A DNA stretch of 64,000 nucleotides from an uncultured Oscillospiraceae bacterium (GTDB lineage Bacteria > Bacillota > Clostridia > Oscillospirales > Oscillospiraceae). Shown here piece after piece: positions 1-7,501 of this stretch. Each line of letters begins with the position of its first letter. Position 1 is the first letter of the stretch. The DNA is taken from positions 89,337-153,336 of the forward strand of contig CALWXF010000002.1 in NCBI GenBank assembly GCA_944385445.1, in the 5' to 3' direction. The position numbers and the translations under genes are program-made. The notes under the pieces are model-generated. The model did not search any database. It saw only the letters and a list, made by a program, of their open reading frames with translations, and had not been told where the DNA came from.

Positions 1-1464
1 GACGACACCGGAGCGCTGTTTGCAGCCCAGCGCCGCTATCACAGCTTCTTTGGACAGAACGACAACCACCACATCTATGCCGCCCCCAACCGCAACGATG
101 TCAACAGCAACATGGCTGAACCCTGGGTCCAGGCCAATCCCGAGGACACCGAGTGCTACCTGAAGGTGGTCAAGAAGGACGGCGTGCTGTCTGCCTGGTA
201 CAGCCTGGACGGCAGCCAGTGGAACCCCATCCAGGAGAATGTGACCATTCCCAACCTGAACACCAGTGAGACCCTCCAGGTGGGTGTTTTCACTAGCAAC
301 GGCGAGCGGAACACCATCAGCGTCCCCGTCACCTTCACCGATTTCACACTGAATGGTGAGGTCATCCCCTTCCGGGGCGAAGAGGACACCTATGTGCTGT
401 GGACCGATGCCCTGGAGAATGTGAACGCAGATTATGGCACCTCCGCCCAGGACCTGAACCTGCCTGAGATGGTGACGGTGCTGCTCTCGGACGGAACCAG
501 CAAGGAGGTTGCCGTGAAGTGGGACGTGTCCACCTATGCCCCCCAGACCTCTGGCGCTCAGACCCTGACTGGCACCCTGGAGGAGTTGGGCGACGTGGTG
601 AACACTTTGGACGTCACCGCCCAGGTGACCGTGGTGGTAGGGGACAAGCCCATTGCCGCCGACAAGACCCTGTTGGAAAAGACCGTTGCCTATGCCAAGA
701 CTCTGGACACCACCGGCGTCACCGAGTCCGCTGCGGCCTTCTTCCAGAAGGCTTTGGCCAAGGCTGAGGCTGTTCTGGGCGACACCACCGCCACGCAGGA
801 CGATGTGAATGCCGCATGGGATAACCTGCTGGAGGCCATCTGGGGCCTGGGACTTACTCAGGGCGACAAGACCATGCTGGAGCTGCTCATTGAGCGGGCA
901 GACGGCATGACGGCTAATGCCGACAAGTATGTCCAGGACAACTGGCAGCAGCTGGTGGACGCTCTGGCAACCGCCAAGGACGTTCTGGCCGATGGCGACG
1001 CCATGCAGGAGGACGTGGACAAGGCCGCCGACGCCCTGCTGGACGCCATTCTGGCCCAGCGCTTCAAGGCGGATAAGTCCATCCTGGAAGATCTGCTGAA
1101 CAAGGCTGAGGGTATCAACCTGGGCGGCTACACTGCCGAGTCTGTGGCTACTTTCCGCACGGCTCTGGCCAATGCCCAGGCTGTGATGGCAGACAACAGC
1201 CTCTCTGAGGATGACCAGGCTGTGGTGAATCAGGCGGTGGAGCAGCTCACCGCCTCTATGGACGGTCTCACCGCCGGTGGAGCCCCCGAGACCACCGACA
1301 AGCCTGAGACTTCTCAGAAACCCGAAGCAACCCAGAAGCCCGAGAACAACGTGCCCCAGACTGGGGACACCGCCCACATGATGGGCTATGTGCTCACCGC
1401 TATGGCCGCTGCCAGCCTGCTGCTGGCTGTGGTTGTGGTGGAGAAGCGCCGCCGCAACAGTTAA
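1..1464 (+). CDS. Wall-anchored FIVAR-repeat protein, 3' part
   Basis: The reading frame is open from the left edge, so the start lies outside the window. The first ~120 residues look like a beta-sandwich of the beta-xylosidase/DUF1349 type (DGVLSAWYSLDGSQW, then LQVGVFTSNG). An Ig-like stretch follows (VTVLLSDGTSKEVAVKW...VTAQVTVVVGD). From about position 661 there are three FIVAR-type three-helix repeats (DKTLLEKTV, DKTMLELLI, DKSILEDLL). A Pro/Thr/Glu-rich linker, a VPQTGD sortase motif, a hydrophobic helix and a KRRR tail end the protein. It is therefore covalently wall-anchored, probably a glycan-binding or glycan-degrading enzyme whose catalytic part is missing here. The C-terminal module is nearly the same as that of the protein at 59861-63790. 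Confidence 0.85.
   Translation, partial: DDTGALFAAQRRYHSFFGQNDNHHIYAAPNRNDVNSNMAEPWVQANPEDTECYLKVVKKDGVLSAWYSLDGSQWNPIQENVTIPNLNTSETLQVGVFTSNGERNTISVPVTFTDFTLNGEVIPFRGEEDTYVLWTDALENVNADYGTSAQDLNLPEMVTVLLSDGTSKEVAVKWDVSTYAPQTSGAQTLTGTLEELGDVVNTLDVTAQVTVVVGDKPIAADKTLLEKTVAYAKTLDTTGVTESAAAFFQKALAKAEAVLGDTTATQDDVNAAWDNLLEAIWGLGLTQGDKTMLELLIERADGMTANADKYVQDNWQQLVDALATAKDVLADGDAMQEDVDKAADALLDAILAQRFKADKSILEDLLNKAEGINLGGYTAESVATFRTALANAQAVMADNSLSEDDQAVVNQAVEQLTASMDGLTAGGAPETTDKPETSQKPEATQKPENNVPQTGDTAHMMGYVLTAMAAASLLLAVVVVEKRRRNS
661..1464 (+). repeat. FIVAR/sortase-anchor module, copy 1
   Basis: This coding segment (three FIVAR repeats, PT/PE linker, PQTG anchor) is repeated in the same orientation at 62974-63790. 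Long word-for-word stretches are shared at protein level, such as GLTQGDKTMLE and AILAQRFKADKSILE. It is a potential substrate for recombination between the two ends of the window. Confidence 0.8.
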
Positions 1465-1470
1465 TTGAAA

Positions 1471-1502
1471 TTGGAGCCCTGGCCGTTTGGCCGGGGCTCC
1501 AA
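1471..1502 (+). terminator. Hairpin terminator after the wall protein
   Basis: TTGGAGCCCTGGCC pairs with GGCCGGGGCTCCAA around a short TTT loop, starting 7 bases after the stop codon. There is no clear U tract; a second hairpin follows. Confidence 0.6.
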
Positions 1503-1509
1503 TGCATAA

Positions 1510-1554
1510 AAATGCCCCACAGGGAGGCTGTGGAAGCCGGCCCTGTGGGGCATT
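1510..1554. terminator. Hairpin between convergent genes
   Basis: AAATGCCCCACAGGG pairs with CCCTGTGGGGCATTT around a 15-base loop. The A/T-flanked stem can serve both the wall protein gene and the convergent aroD gene. Confidence 0.7.
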
Positions 1555-1585
1555 TCTTGCTGTGATAGGGGATAAGTTGTTTGAA

Positions 1586-2347
1586 TCAGAGAGCGCCATG
1601 GAGCAGGTTGAGGATGGTACTCAGGTCGTGCACGTCCATCTGACCGGGGGCAGAGGCCCTCCTGGCGGCGCCGAAGGTGAGGGCAGAGCCGAACACCTCC
1701 CCGCACAGGCGGCTGATGATGCCTGAGCCAGACATAGACATGGTGATAATGGGGCGGTCTGCGTACTGGGTGGCCATCTCCTCGGTGGCGGCCAGCAGGG
1801 TGAGCACGTCCTTCTTGCTCTGGGGCATCACGGCGATCTTGGGGAGGTCGGCGCCCAGGTCCTGCATCTTGCGCAGTCGGTCCACCAAATCGGCCTGGTC
1901 GGGGGTTCCCGAGAAGTCGTGGTTGGAGGCCACCACCTTCACCCCGGCTGCATGGGCGACATCAATGGTGGTGCGGACGATTTCATCGCCCATCAAGGCT
2001 TCCACGTCCACCAGGTCCACATACCCGGACTGAATAGCCTGGAAGTTCAGCAGGGCATACGCCTCCGGCTCAATGGATTTCTCACCACCCTCCTTTGCGG
2101 TGCGGAAGGTAAACAACAGGGGAATCTCGCCCAAGGCCTCCCGCAGACGTTGAAGCACGTCCAGCACTTGGAAGCAGTCGAACACGCCCTCAAACCAGTC
2201 CGCACGCCATTCCGCCACGTCTGCGGGGATGGAGTGAAAGGTCTGGGCCTCGGCGATGATCTCCTCTTTGGTCTGGCCAACAATGGGTACACAAATTTTG
2301 GGGATTCCAGCCCCAATCTCAACATTTCTCACACAAACGGTATTCAT
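1586..2347 (-). CDS. aroD: 3-dehydroquinate dehydratase, type I
   Basis: A 253-residue type I dehydroquinase, the usual length for the family, which converts 3-dehydroquinate to 3-dehydroshikimate through a Schiff base in the shikimate pathway. Family motifs are in order: EWRADWFE (substrate-binding Glu/Arg), SNHDF (catalytic His), KIAVMP (Schiff-base Lys), a late SRLCGE Arg and SAPGQ near the end. The frame is open further upstream, but the ATG at 2345-2347 is preceded by a good GGGAG site and matches the family N-terminus (MNTVCVRNVEIG). It stands alone, convergent to the wall protein and divergent from the HTH-desulfoferrodoxin gene. Confidence 0.95.
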   Translation of the reverse strand: MNTVCVRNVEIGAGIPKICVPIVGQTKEEIIAEAQTFHSIPADVAEWRADWFEGVFDCFQVLDVLQRLREALGEIPLLFTFRTAKEGGEKSIEPEAYALLNFQAIQSGYVDLVDVEALMGDEIVRTTIDVAHAAGVKVVASNHDFSGTPDQADLVDRLRKMQDLGADLPKIAVMPQSKKDVLTLLAATEEMATQYADRPIITMSMSGSGIISRLCGEVFGSALTFGAARRASAPGQMDVHDLSTILNLLHGAL

Positions 2348-2388
2348 AGAAATACTCCCTATCTCTACCTGAAAATCATCTTGTGTAT

Positions 2389-2417
2389 AGAATATCTGTT
2401 TTGCTGCCCGGATGCAA
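2389..2417 (-). promoter_or_regulatory. Candidate sigma-A promoter of aroD
   Basis: On the minus strand, TTGCAT and TATTCT are separated by 17 bases, about 40 bases upstream of the aroD start. Confidence 0.55.
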
Positions 2418-2521
2418 GAGAAACCAGCTTGGAATACCAGAAATTCATCCACCTCCTGCCCCAAGCCCTGGAGGTGAATTACGGCTGATTGTCCCATTCT
2501 CTCGGGTCTACGATGCGTAGG

Positions 2522-2550
2522 TTGAGGGGATAGAGATTCCTTGCTATAAT
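2522..2550 (+). promoter_or_regulatory. Candidate sigma-A promoter of the HTH-desulfoferrodoxin gene
   Basis: TTGAGG, a 17-base spacer and a perfect TATAAT with an upstream TGC (extended -10), 33 bases before the start codon. Confidence 0.75.
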
Positions 2551-2583
2551 GACATGGCAAGAATAAAACGAAGGAGAATAACC

Positions 2584-3168
2584 ATGAATTCCTATGTCAC
2601 AGGGAGTACCATTAAACGGCTGCGGGAGGGGCGAAACCTGACCCAGGCCCAGCTTGGGGAGAACATCGGGGTGAGCAGCAAGACCATCTCCAAATGGGAG
2701 ACCGCCAAGGGGCTGCCCGATGTATCTCTGTTGGAGGCTTTGGCCTCTGCCTTGGGAGTGTCGGTGTTGGAGCTGATGAGCGGGGACACCATGCGCAATG
2801 GCAACCGCTCTGCCAATATGCTCCGCTCCAAGCTGTACGTCTGCCCCATCTGCGGCAATGTCGTCCACACCATGGGGGAGACGGTGGTGAGCTGCTGTGG
2901 TGTGACCCTGCCTCCGCTGGAGGCAGAGGAGGTGGACCATACCCACGGCATCACCCGAGAGGTGGTGGAGGATGAGGTGTACCTCACCGTGGACCACCCC
3001 ATGACTAAGAAGCACTACATTTCCTTTCTGGCCTACGTCACCTCGGATGGATTCCAGATGGTGAAGCTCTACCCGGAGGGGAATGCAGCCTGCCGCTTCC
3101 GCCTCCAGCGATCCGGGTATCTGTACCTCTACTGCAATCAGCACGGACTGATGCGGGAAAAAGTGTAA
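2584..3168 (+). CDS. XRE-family HTH protein fused to a class I desulfoferrodoxin-like domain
   Basis: 194 residues; the ATG at 2584 follows AAGGAGAATAACC. Residues ~5-60 are a Cro/CI-type helix-turn-helix (IKRLREGRNLTQAQLGE..., VSSKTISKWE). Residues 85-194 match desulfoferrodoxin in layout. Center I is C87-x2-C90 and C104-C105. Center II has H138 and H144 (HPMTKKH), C184 and H187 (CNQH), plus H119 or H121 at about the position of the first His ligand. These spacings equal those of superoxide reductase Fe ligands. The catalytic Glu-Lys pair that normally precedes the first His is not present (V-D instead), so an oxidative-stress sensor is more likely than an efficient enzyme. HTH-Dx-SOR fusions exist in databases; targets are unknown. 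Confidence 0.85.
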   Translation: MNSYVTGSTIKRLREGRNLTQAQLGENIGVSSKTISKWETAKGLPDVSLLEALASALGVSVLELMSGDTMRNGNRSANMLRSKLYVCPICGNVVHTMGETVVSCCGVTLPPLEAEEVDHTHGITREVVEDEVYLTVDHPMTKKHYISFLAYVTSDGFQMVKLYPEGNAACRFRLQRSGYLYLYCNQHGLMREKV

Positions 3169-3178
3169 AGAGAGATTA

Positions 3179-3216
3179 CGCCCCGGCTGGGTACGCTTTG
3201 TACCTGGCCGGGGCGT
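3179..3216 (+). terminator. Terminator hairpin
   Basis: CGCCCCGGCTGGGTAC pairs with GTACCTGGCCGGGGCG around a GCTTT-type loop, right after the HTH gene. The T tract is short. Confidence 0.7.
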
Positions 3217-3324
3217 TGCCTGATATAGGCCAAATTTGGTAAGATAAAAATAGAAATATACCGCAACCAACCCCTGTGTTTTACGGGATATCAAGTGAAG
3301 GGCAGCGAGAAGGGAGGGAGCCAG

Positions 3325-3885
3325 ATGGAGGACCAGGAGATTGTGGAACTGTACTGGAAGCGGGACGAGTCGGCCCTGGAGCGCAGTCGGGAGAAGTATC
3401 ACGGGTACCTCAGCCGCATTGCCCAGCAGATTTTGTATGACCGGGAGGACAGCGAAGAAGTGGTCAACGACACCTATTTCAAGGCCTGGCAGTCCATGCC
3501 GCCCCAGCGGCCCGGCAAGCTGGCCATCTACCTGGGCCGCCTGACCCGGCACGGGGCCATTGACTGTCTGCGCCGCCGCACCAGCCAAAAGCGGGGCGGC
3601 ACAATCTATGAGGTGTGCGTGGAGGAGCTGGAGGAGAGTGTGCCCAGTGGAGAGACGCCCCAGCAGGCCATGGAGGAAAAGCTGTTGGTGCAGCTGCTCA
3701 ATCAGTTTCTGGAGACCCTCTCGCCCCAGGCCAGAGCCCTATTCTTGGGCCGGTACTACTACTTCGACCCGCTGCGGGAGGTGGCCCGCTATTGCGGTAT
3801 GGGGGAGGGACAGGCCAAGAGCCAGCTCTTTCGCATCCGCAAACGACTGAAAGCCTATTTGGAACAGGAGGGATTTGTGGTATGA
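3325..3885 (+). CDS. ECF-type RNA polymerase sigma factor
   Basis: 186 residues. ATG 3325 is chosen because GGGAGGG lies just upstream; an earlier in-frame ATG has no such site. Region 2 shows YLSRIAQQILYDREDSEEVVNDTYFKAW, the sigma-70 core-binding and -10 helix. Region 4 shows the HTH for -35 recognition (LSPQARALFLGRYYYFDPLREVARYCGM). The stop overlaps the start of the next gene (ATGA), so the two are translationally coupled, as usual for an ECF sigma with a membrane partner. The serpin follows in the same operon, probably part of the same response. The inducing signal is unknown. Confidence 0.9.
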   Translation: MEDQEIVELYWKRDESALERSREKYHGYLSRIAQQILYDREDSEEVVNDTYFKAWQSMPPQRPGKLAIYLGRLTRHGAIDCLRRRTSQKRGGTIYEVCVEELEESVPSGETPQQAMEEKLLVQLLNQFLETLSPQARALFLGRYYYFDPLREVARYCGMGEGQAKSQLFRIRKRLKAYLEQEGFVV

Positions 3886-4772
3886 AGGGAGAACGATTGC
3901 TCCACGCTCTGGGTGAGGTGGACGAGGACTACTTGGCCCAGGTGGATAAACTGCGGCGGATACCTGCAAAAAAGAAGCGACACACCTGGATTCCCCTGGT
4001 GGCCTGCCTCTGTTTGGTGGCCGGGGTGGCGGCGTGGGCGCTGCGAGGTGGAATGGGGCTGCCTGGCAAGGAGGGGGACCAGGCAAACTCCAATGGAATC
4101 ACGGAAAGTACCCAAGGGATATATGTGCCGCCTCTAGAGGTGGAATTGTCTCAGGCGCAGCCGGAGGCCATGATCGACATGATTGGATTTTTCATCTATC
4201 AGGGTCGTCTCTATGCTCAAATGGATGTGGTGGAGCAGGGGCAGGACTTGGTGGGAGAGCAGCTGGGAGAGTCCAGCGGTACCATTGACGAGTGGACAAG
4301 CGAGGACCAATATCTGGAGGGCACAGGGAGTGTTGGAGGACCTTTTTATGAGGTGAAGGGATATGACCCCAAGTACATGCTGTGTATGGTATATGACTAT
4401 GGGGTAGAACTATTCTGGAACAATTGCGACATCACCGTGTCCACCGGAGGGGATGTGCTGGAAGAGGTGTTCCGCCTGTCCGACGGCATTGCCCGAGCAG
4501 AGTTTCAGAGCGAGTCAGACGTTCAGAAGGATACCGGGCACATGACCACAATCACCCGATTGAATCAGCTGGCGGCCTGGGTGAATGCCCTGGACCAAGC
4601 CCCTGCCCTGGCCAGCACTGAGACGGATATGGGGCAGTGTTTGGGCCACCTGTACCTCACCAAGGCGGACGGGGTGACGGTGCATCTAAGGTTAATGGAA
4701 CATGGATATGTGCAGGTGGCAGAGTTGCCGGAGGTGTGCTGGCAGATGGAATGGAAGTCTATCCTGCCTTGA
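3882..4772 (+). CDS. Single-pass membrane protein, putative sigma partner
   Basis: 296 residues. Residues 1-35 are cytoplasmic (MKGERLLHALGEVDEDYL, a signature of ECF-linked membrane proteins in Clostridia). A membrane helix follows (WIPLVACLCLVAGVAAWAL), then an extracellular domain of ~230 residues with no domain I recognise. There is no zinc-binding HxxxCxxC anti-sigma motif. It overlaps the sigma factor gene by 4 bases. By position it could be an anti-sigma factor or a surface sensor; this is inference. Confidence 0.65.
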   Translation: MKGERLLHALGEVDEDYLAQVDKLRRIPAKKKRHTWIPLVACLCLVAGVAAWALRGGMGLPGKEGDQANSNGITESTQGIYVPPLEVELSQAQPEAMIDMIGFFIYQGRLYAQMDVVEQGQDLVGEQLGESSGTIDEWTSEDQYLEGTGSVGGPFYEVKGYDPKYMLCMVYDYGVELFWNNCDITVSTGGDVLEEVFRLSDGIARAEFQSESDVQKDTGHMTTITRLNQLAAWVNALDQAPALASTETDMGQCLGHLYLTKADGVTVHLRLMEHGYVQVAELPEVCWQMEWKSILP

Positions 4773-4791
4773 CGGAAAGGAGAAAAACCGG

Positions 4792-6012
4792 ATGAAAAAG
4801 AAGTATTTGGCCCTACTGGTGGCGGGAGCACTGCTGTGCAGTGCCCTGATGGGGTGTACCAAAACCTATGCCACCGATTTCATGGACGGAGTGAAAGCGG
4901 GGACACCCACGGAAGTCCAGGTCCAGGAGGAGACCTGGGCGGGGATGTATGACTTCTCGGTGAAATTGCTCCAGAGTACCTGTGAAGAGGAGGAGAACAC
5001 TCTGGTATCCCCCATGTCGGTGCTGTCCGCCCTGGCCATGACTGCAAACGGCGCCCGGGGGGAGACACGGTCCCAGATGGAGAACACCCTGGGCGGGACG
5101 GTGGAACAGCTCAATGGGGCGTTGACGGGGCTGGGCCAGGAGGAAGATTCCCCCCTATACCTGGCAAACTCCATCTGGTTTGCGGAAGGGGGACTCATCA
5201 CCCCCAATCCAGATTTCTTGCAAATCAATGCAGACTACTATCGTGCGGGGGTGTTTGAGGCTCCCTTTGACCAGACCACCGTCACCGATATCAATCGGTG
5301 GGTGAAGGAGCATACTCACGGCATGGTGGAAGAGATTTTGAAGAAAATTCCACATGATACGGTGATGTACCTCATCAATGCTCTGGCCTTTGAGGCGGAG
5401 TGGGAGAACCCTTATCAGAAAGATGATGTGTGGCAGCAGGCATTTACCAACCAGGCGGGAGAGGTCCAGCAGGTGAGCATGATGCACAGTGAGGAGACGT
5501 TCTATCTGCGGGACGACCAGGCTCAGGGATTTATGAAGTACTATCAGGGAGGACGATACGCCTTTGTGGCGTTGCTGCCGGACAAGGGAAATTCTGTTTT
5601 GGACTATGTGGAAGGCCTGGACGGCCAGCAATTGAAGGCGCTGCTGGACAACCCAACATCCGTGCCCGTGATGACGACCATGCCCAAATTTGAAAGCGAG
5701 ATGGAAGTGGACCTCCGGGAAGTGCTGAAGGAGATGGGGATGGACCTTCCCTTTGACAGTGCACAGGCGGATTTTACCGACCTGGGCACCAGTCCCGAGG
5801 GAAATCTCTATATCAACCAGGTCTTTCACAAAGCTTATCTTGAAGTGGAGGAAAAGGGCACCCGAGGTGGGGCAGCGACTGCGGTAGAAATGAATACCGA
5901 GGCGGCCCCTGAGGAACAGATGGTCGTGACTCTGGACCGCCCCTTTGTCTACATGGTTGTGGACACCTCCTCCATGCTGCCTGTGTTTATGGGCACGGTA
6001 CTTTCTGTATAG
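4792..6012 (+). CDS. Serpin-family protease inhibitor, lipoprotein
   Basis: 406 residues. The first 22 residues form a lipoprotein signal ending LMGC, so the mature protein is tethered to the outer membrane face. The serpin fold spans the rest: LVSPMSVLSALAMTANGARGETRSQM near the N-terminus, YLINALAFEAEWENPY, and DRPFVYMVVDTSSMLPVFMGTV at the end. The reactive-centre hinge starts at E354 (EKGTRGGAATAVEMNTEA). Counting from P17 places P1 at or near Glu370, so any target protease is unlikely to be trypsin-like. The hinge has R-G-G at P13-P11 where inhibitory serpins usually carry E-A-A, although P10-P8 (A-A-T) fit. Gut bacterial serpins are known to act on host or competitor serine proteases. 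It is co-transcribed with the ECF sigma pair. Confidence 0.92.
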   Translation: MKKKYLALLVAGALLCSALMGCTKTYATDFMDGVKAGTPTEVQVQEETWAGMYDFSVKLLQSTCEEEENTLVSPMSVLSALAMTANGARGETRSQMENTLGGTVEQLNGALTGLGQEEDSPLYLANSIWFAEGGLITPNPDFLQINADYYRAGVFEAPFDQTTVTDINRWVKEHTHGMVEEILKKIPHDTVMYLINALAFEAEWENPYQKDDVWQQAFTNQAGEVQQVSMMHSEETFYLRDDQAQGFMKYYQGGRYAFVALLPDKGNSVLDYVEGLDGQQLKALLDNPTSVPVMTTMPKFESEMEVDLREVLKEMGMDLPFDSAQADFTDLGTSPEGNLYINQVFHKAYLEVEEKGTRGGAATAVEMNTEAAPEEQMVVTLDRPFVYMVVDTSSMLPVFMGTVLSV

Positions 6013-6021
6013 CGATTCGAC

Positions 6022-6055
6022 AACGAGCCGCCCTCTGTGAAGAGAGCGGTTCGTT
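6022..6055. terminator. Hairpin between convergent serpin and Rieske genes
   Basis: AACGAGCCGC pairs with GCGGTTCGTT (one G-U pair) across a 14-base loop, with TG/TTC after it. It probably serves both directions. Confidence 0.5.
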
Positions 6056-6058
6056 TGT

Positions 6059-7357
6059 TCACGGTTTCAAATCCTTGGTGGCTGGGTTATCGATGAGTTT
6101 TCCATCTCGGGTAAACCGGGAGCCGTGGCAGGGACAGTCCCAAGTGTGTTCTGCGGCGTTCCACTTCAAAGCGCAGCCCAGATGGGGGCAGTGTCGTGTG
6201 GAGGGGGTGAGAAGGTTTATTGTGGACTCCAAGGCGTTGACGGCCAGCTGGGGACGAAAGATGGAGCGGACTGGGGAGAAAACTTCAGCGTATGGGTTTT
6301 GCTTGTCCTGAACCAGATCACACAGCAGGGTGGCCGCCACCATGGAGTTGGTCATACCCCACTTATTAAAGCCCGTGGCCACATACACATCGGAAGTGTT
6401 GGACCAATATGGGCCGATATAGGGTAGGTTGTCCAGGCTCATGCAGTCCTGAGCGGCCCAGTGATGTTTCTCTGTGGCATCTGGATAAGCGTCCTTGACA
6501 AATTGACGCAGTTCCCGCCAATTTCCACCCTGTTTCCCAGTGCGGTGCCCACCGCCGCCCACCAGCAGCATGCCGCCGTAATTGCGGAAGGACAGTCCGG
6601 TCTGCGTCTGGTCCACATACATGCCGTGGAGATCGGGGGTGTGTTCCAGGGCCAGAACATAGGAGCGGTGCTGGTAGAGCTTGATGAAGTAGCTGCCATG
6701 GCGGTTGATAAATGGAAAGTGGGTGGTGACCACGATGTGCTTGGCATGGATACGTCCGTGGTTGGTGATGGCGGTGCGGCCAATGAGCTCCTTCACCATG
6801 GTGTGTTCGTAAATGTGCAGCCCTTGGGAGATGGCAACGGCAAATTTCAGAGGGTGGAACTGGGCCTGATGGGGGAATTTCACCCCACCTGCCACAGGAA
6901 AGGGCAGGGGCAGCTGGCTGGCAAATTCCCCGGGAAATCCTAGACGGTGCAGGGCGTCCAGCTCTCGCTCGATATTCCGTAGATTGTCTCGGGCGTAGAC
7001 GTAAGAGTCCTGCTCCACATAGTCGCAATCCAGATGGCGGCATAAAGTGCGGTATCTACCCAGTGCTTCCTCTTGGGCTGCCAAATACCCACGGGCACGC
7101 TCCACACCGAACCGTGTGATGAGCTTGTGATAGATGAGCCCGTGCTGAATGGTGAGTTTGGCGGTGGTGTTTTTGGTGACGCCGCTGCATAGGGTGGCCG
7201 CCTCTGCCAGCACATAGGGCACCCCAGCCTGGTGGAGCTGATAGGCGCAAAGAAGCCCCGCCATGCCTCCGCCGATGATGAGTACATCGGTCTTGATATC
7301 CCCGTCAAGGTGGTCAAAATGATTCAGCTCTGCGGTCTGTTCCCATAGTGATTTCAT
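6059..7357 (-). CDS. FAD-dependent oxidoreductase with C-terminal Rieske domain
   Basis: 432 residues. The N-terminus has the dinucleotide-binding motif (DVLIIGGGMAGLLCAYQL) of the DadA/glycine-oxidase (DAO) family. The C-terminal ~60 residues are a Rieske [2Fe-2S] domain, with CPH and CPCH supplying the two Cys and two His ligands. DAO-Rieske fusions are widespread; substrates are mostly unknown, with oxidation of an amine or amino acid coupled to the iron-sulfur centre as the usual guess. Start ATG 7355-7357 follows AGGGGG. There is no partner gene next to it; it is convergent with the serpin. Confidence 0.9.
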   Translation of the reverse strand: MKSLWEQTAELNHFDHLDGDIKTDVLIIGGGMAGLLCAYQLHQAGVPYVLAEAATLCSGVTKNTTAKLTIQHGLIYHKLITRFGVERARGYLAAQEEALGRYRTLCRHLDCDYVEQDSYVYARDNLRNIERELDALHRLGFPGEFASQLPLPFPVAGGVKFPHQAQFHPLKFAVAISQGLHIYEHTMVKELIGRTAITNHGRIHAKHIVVTTHFPFINRHGSYFIKLYQHRSYVLALEHTPDLHGMYVDQTQTGLSFRNYGGMLLVGGGGHRTGKQGGNWRELRQFVKDAYPDATEKHHWAAQDCMSLDNLPYIGPYWSNTSDVYVATGFNKWGMTNSMVAATLLCDLVQDKQNPYAEVFSPVRSIFRPQLAVNALESTINLLTPSTRHCPHLGCALKWNAAEHTWDCPCHGSRFTRDGKLIDNPATKDLKP

Positions 7358-7448
7358 GAGTCAAAGCCCCCTAACACCAGATAACTCTAGTGTCCTGCAA
7401 ATGACGGGAACTATACTGGAAAGTGAAAAAAGATTAAGATTCAAAAAA

Positions 7449-7483
7449 CAGCACCCATCCTGAGAAAATCAGGGTGGGTGCTG
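7449..7483 (-). terminator. Intrinsic terminator of the LCP gene
   Basis: Read on the minus strand: CAGCACCCACCCTGA, loop TTTTC, TCAGGATGGGTGCTG, then TTTTTT. It is a strong stem with one G-U type mismatch and a U tract. Confidence 0.85.
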
Positions 7484-7501
7484 TAACGATTGTGGTGGGA
7501 A

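Noticed and set aside
1586-2560. Longer aroD with 71 extra N-terminal residues
   Set aside because: The extension crosses the promoter and has no similarity to dehydroquinase; the ATG at 2347 has a good ribosome site.
2479-3588. Minus-strand frame of 369 codons over the HTH gene and intergenic region
   Set aside because: No start signal, no family features, and it crosses a terminator and promoters of real genes.
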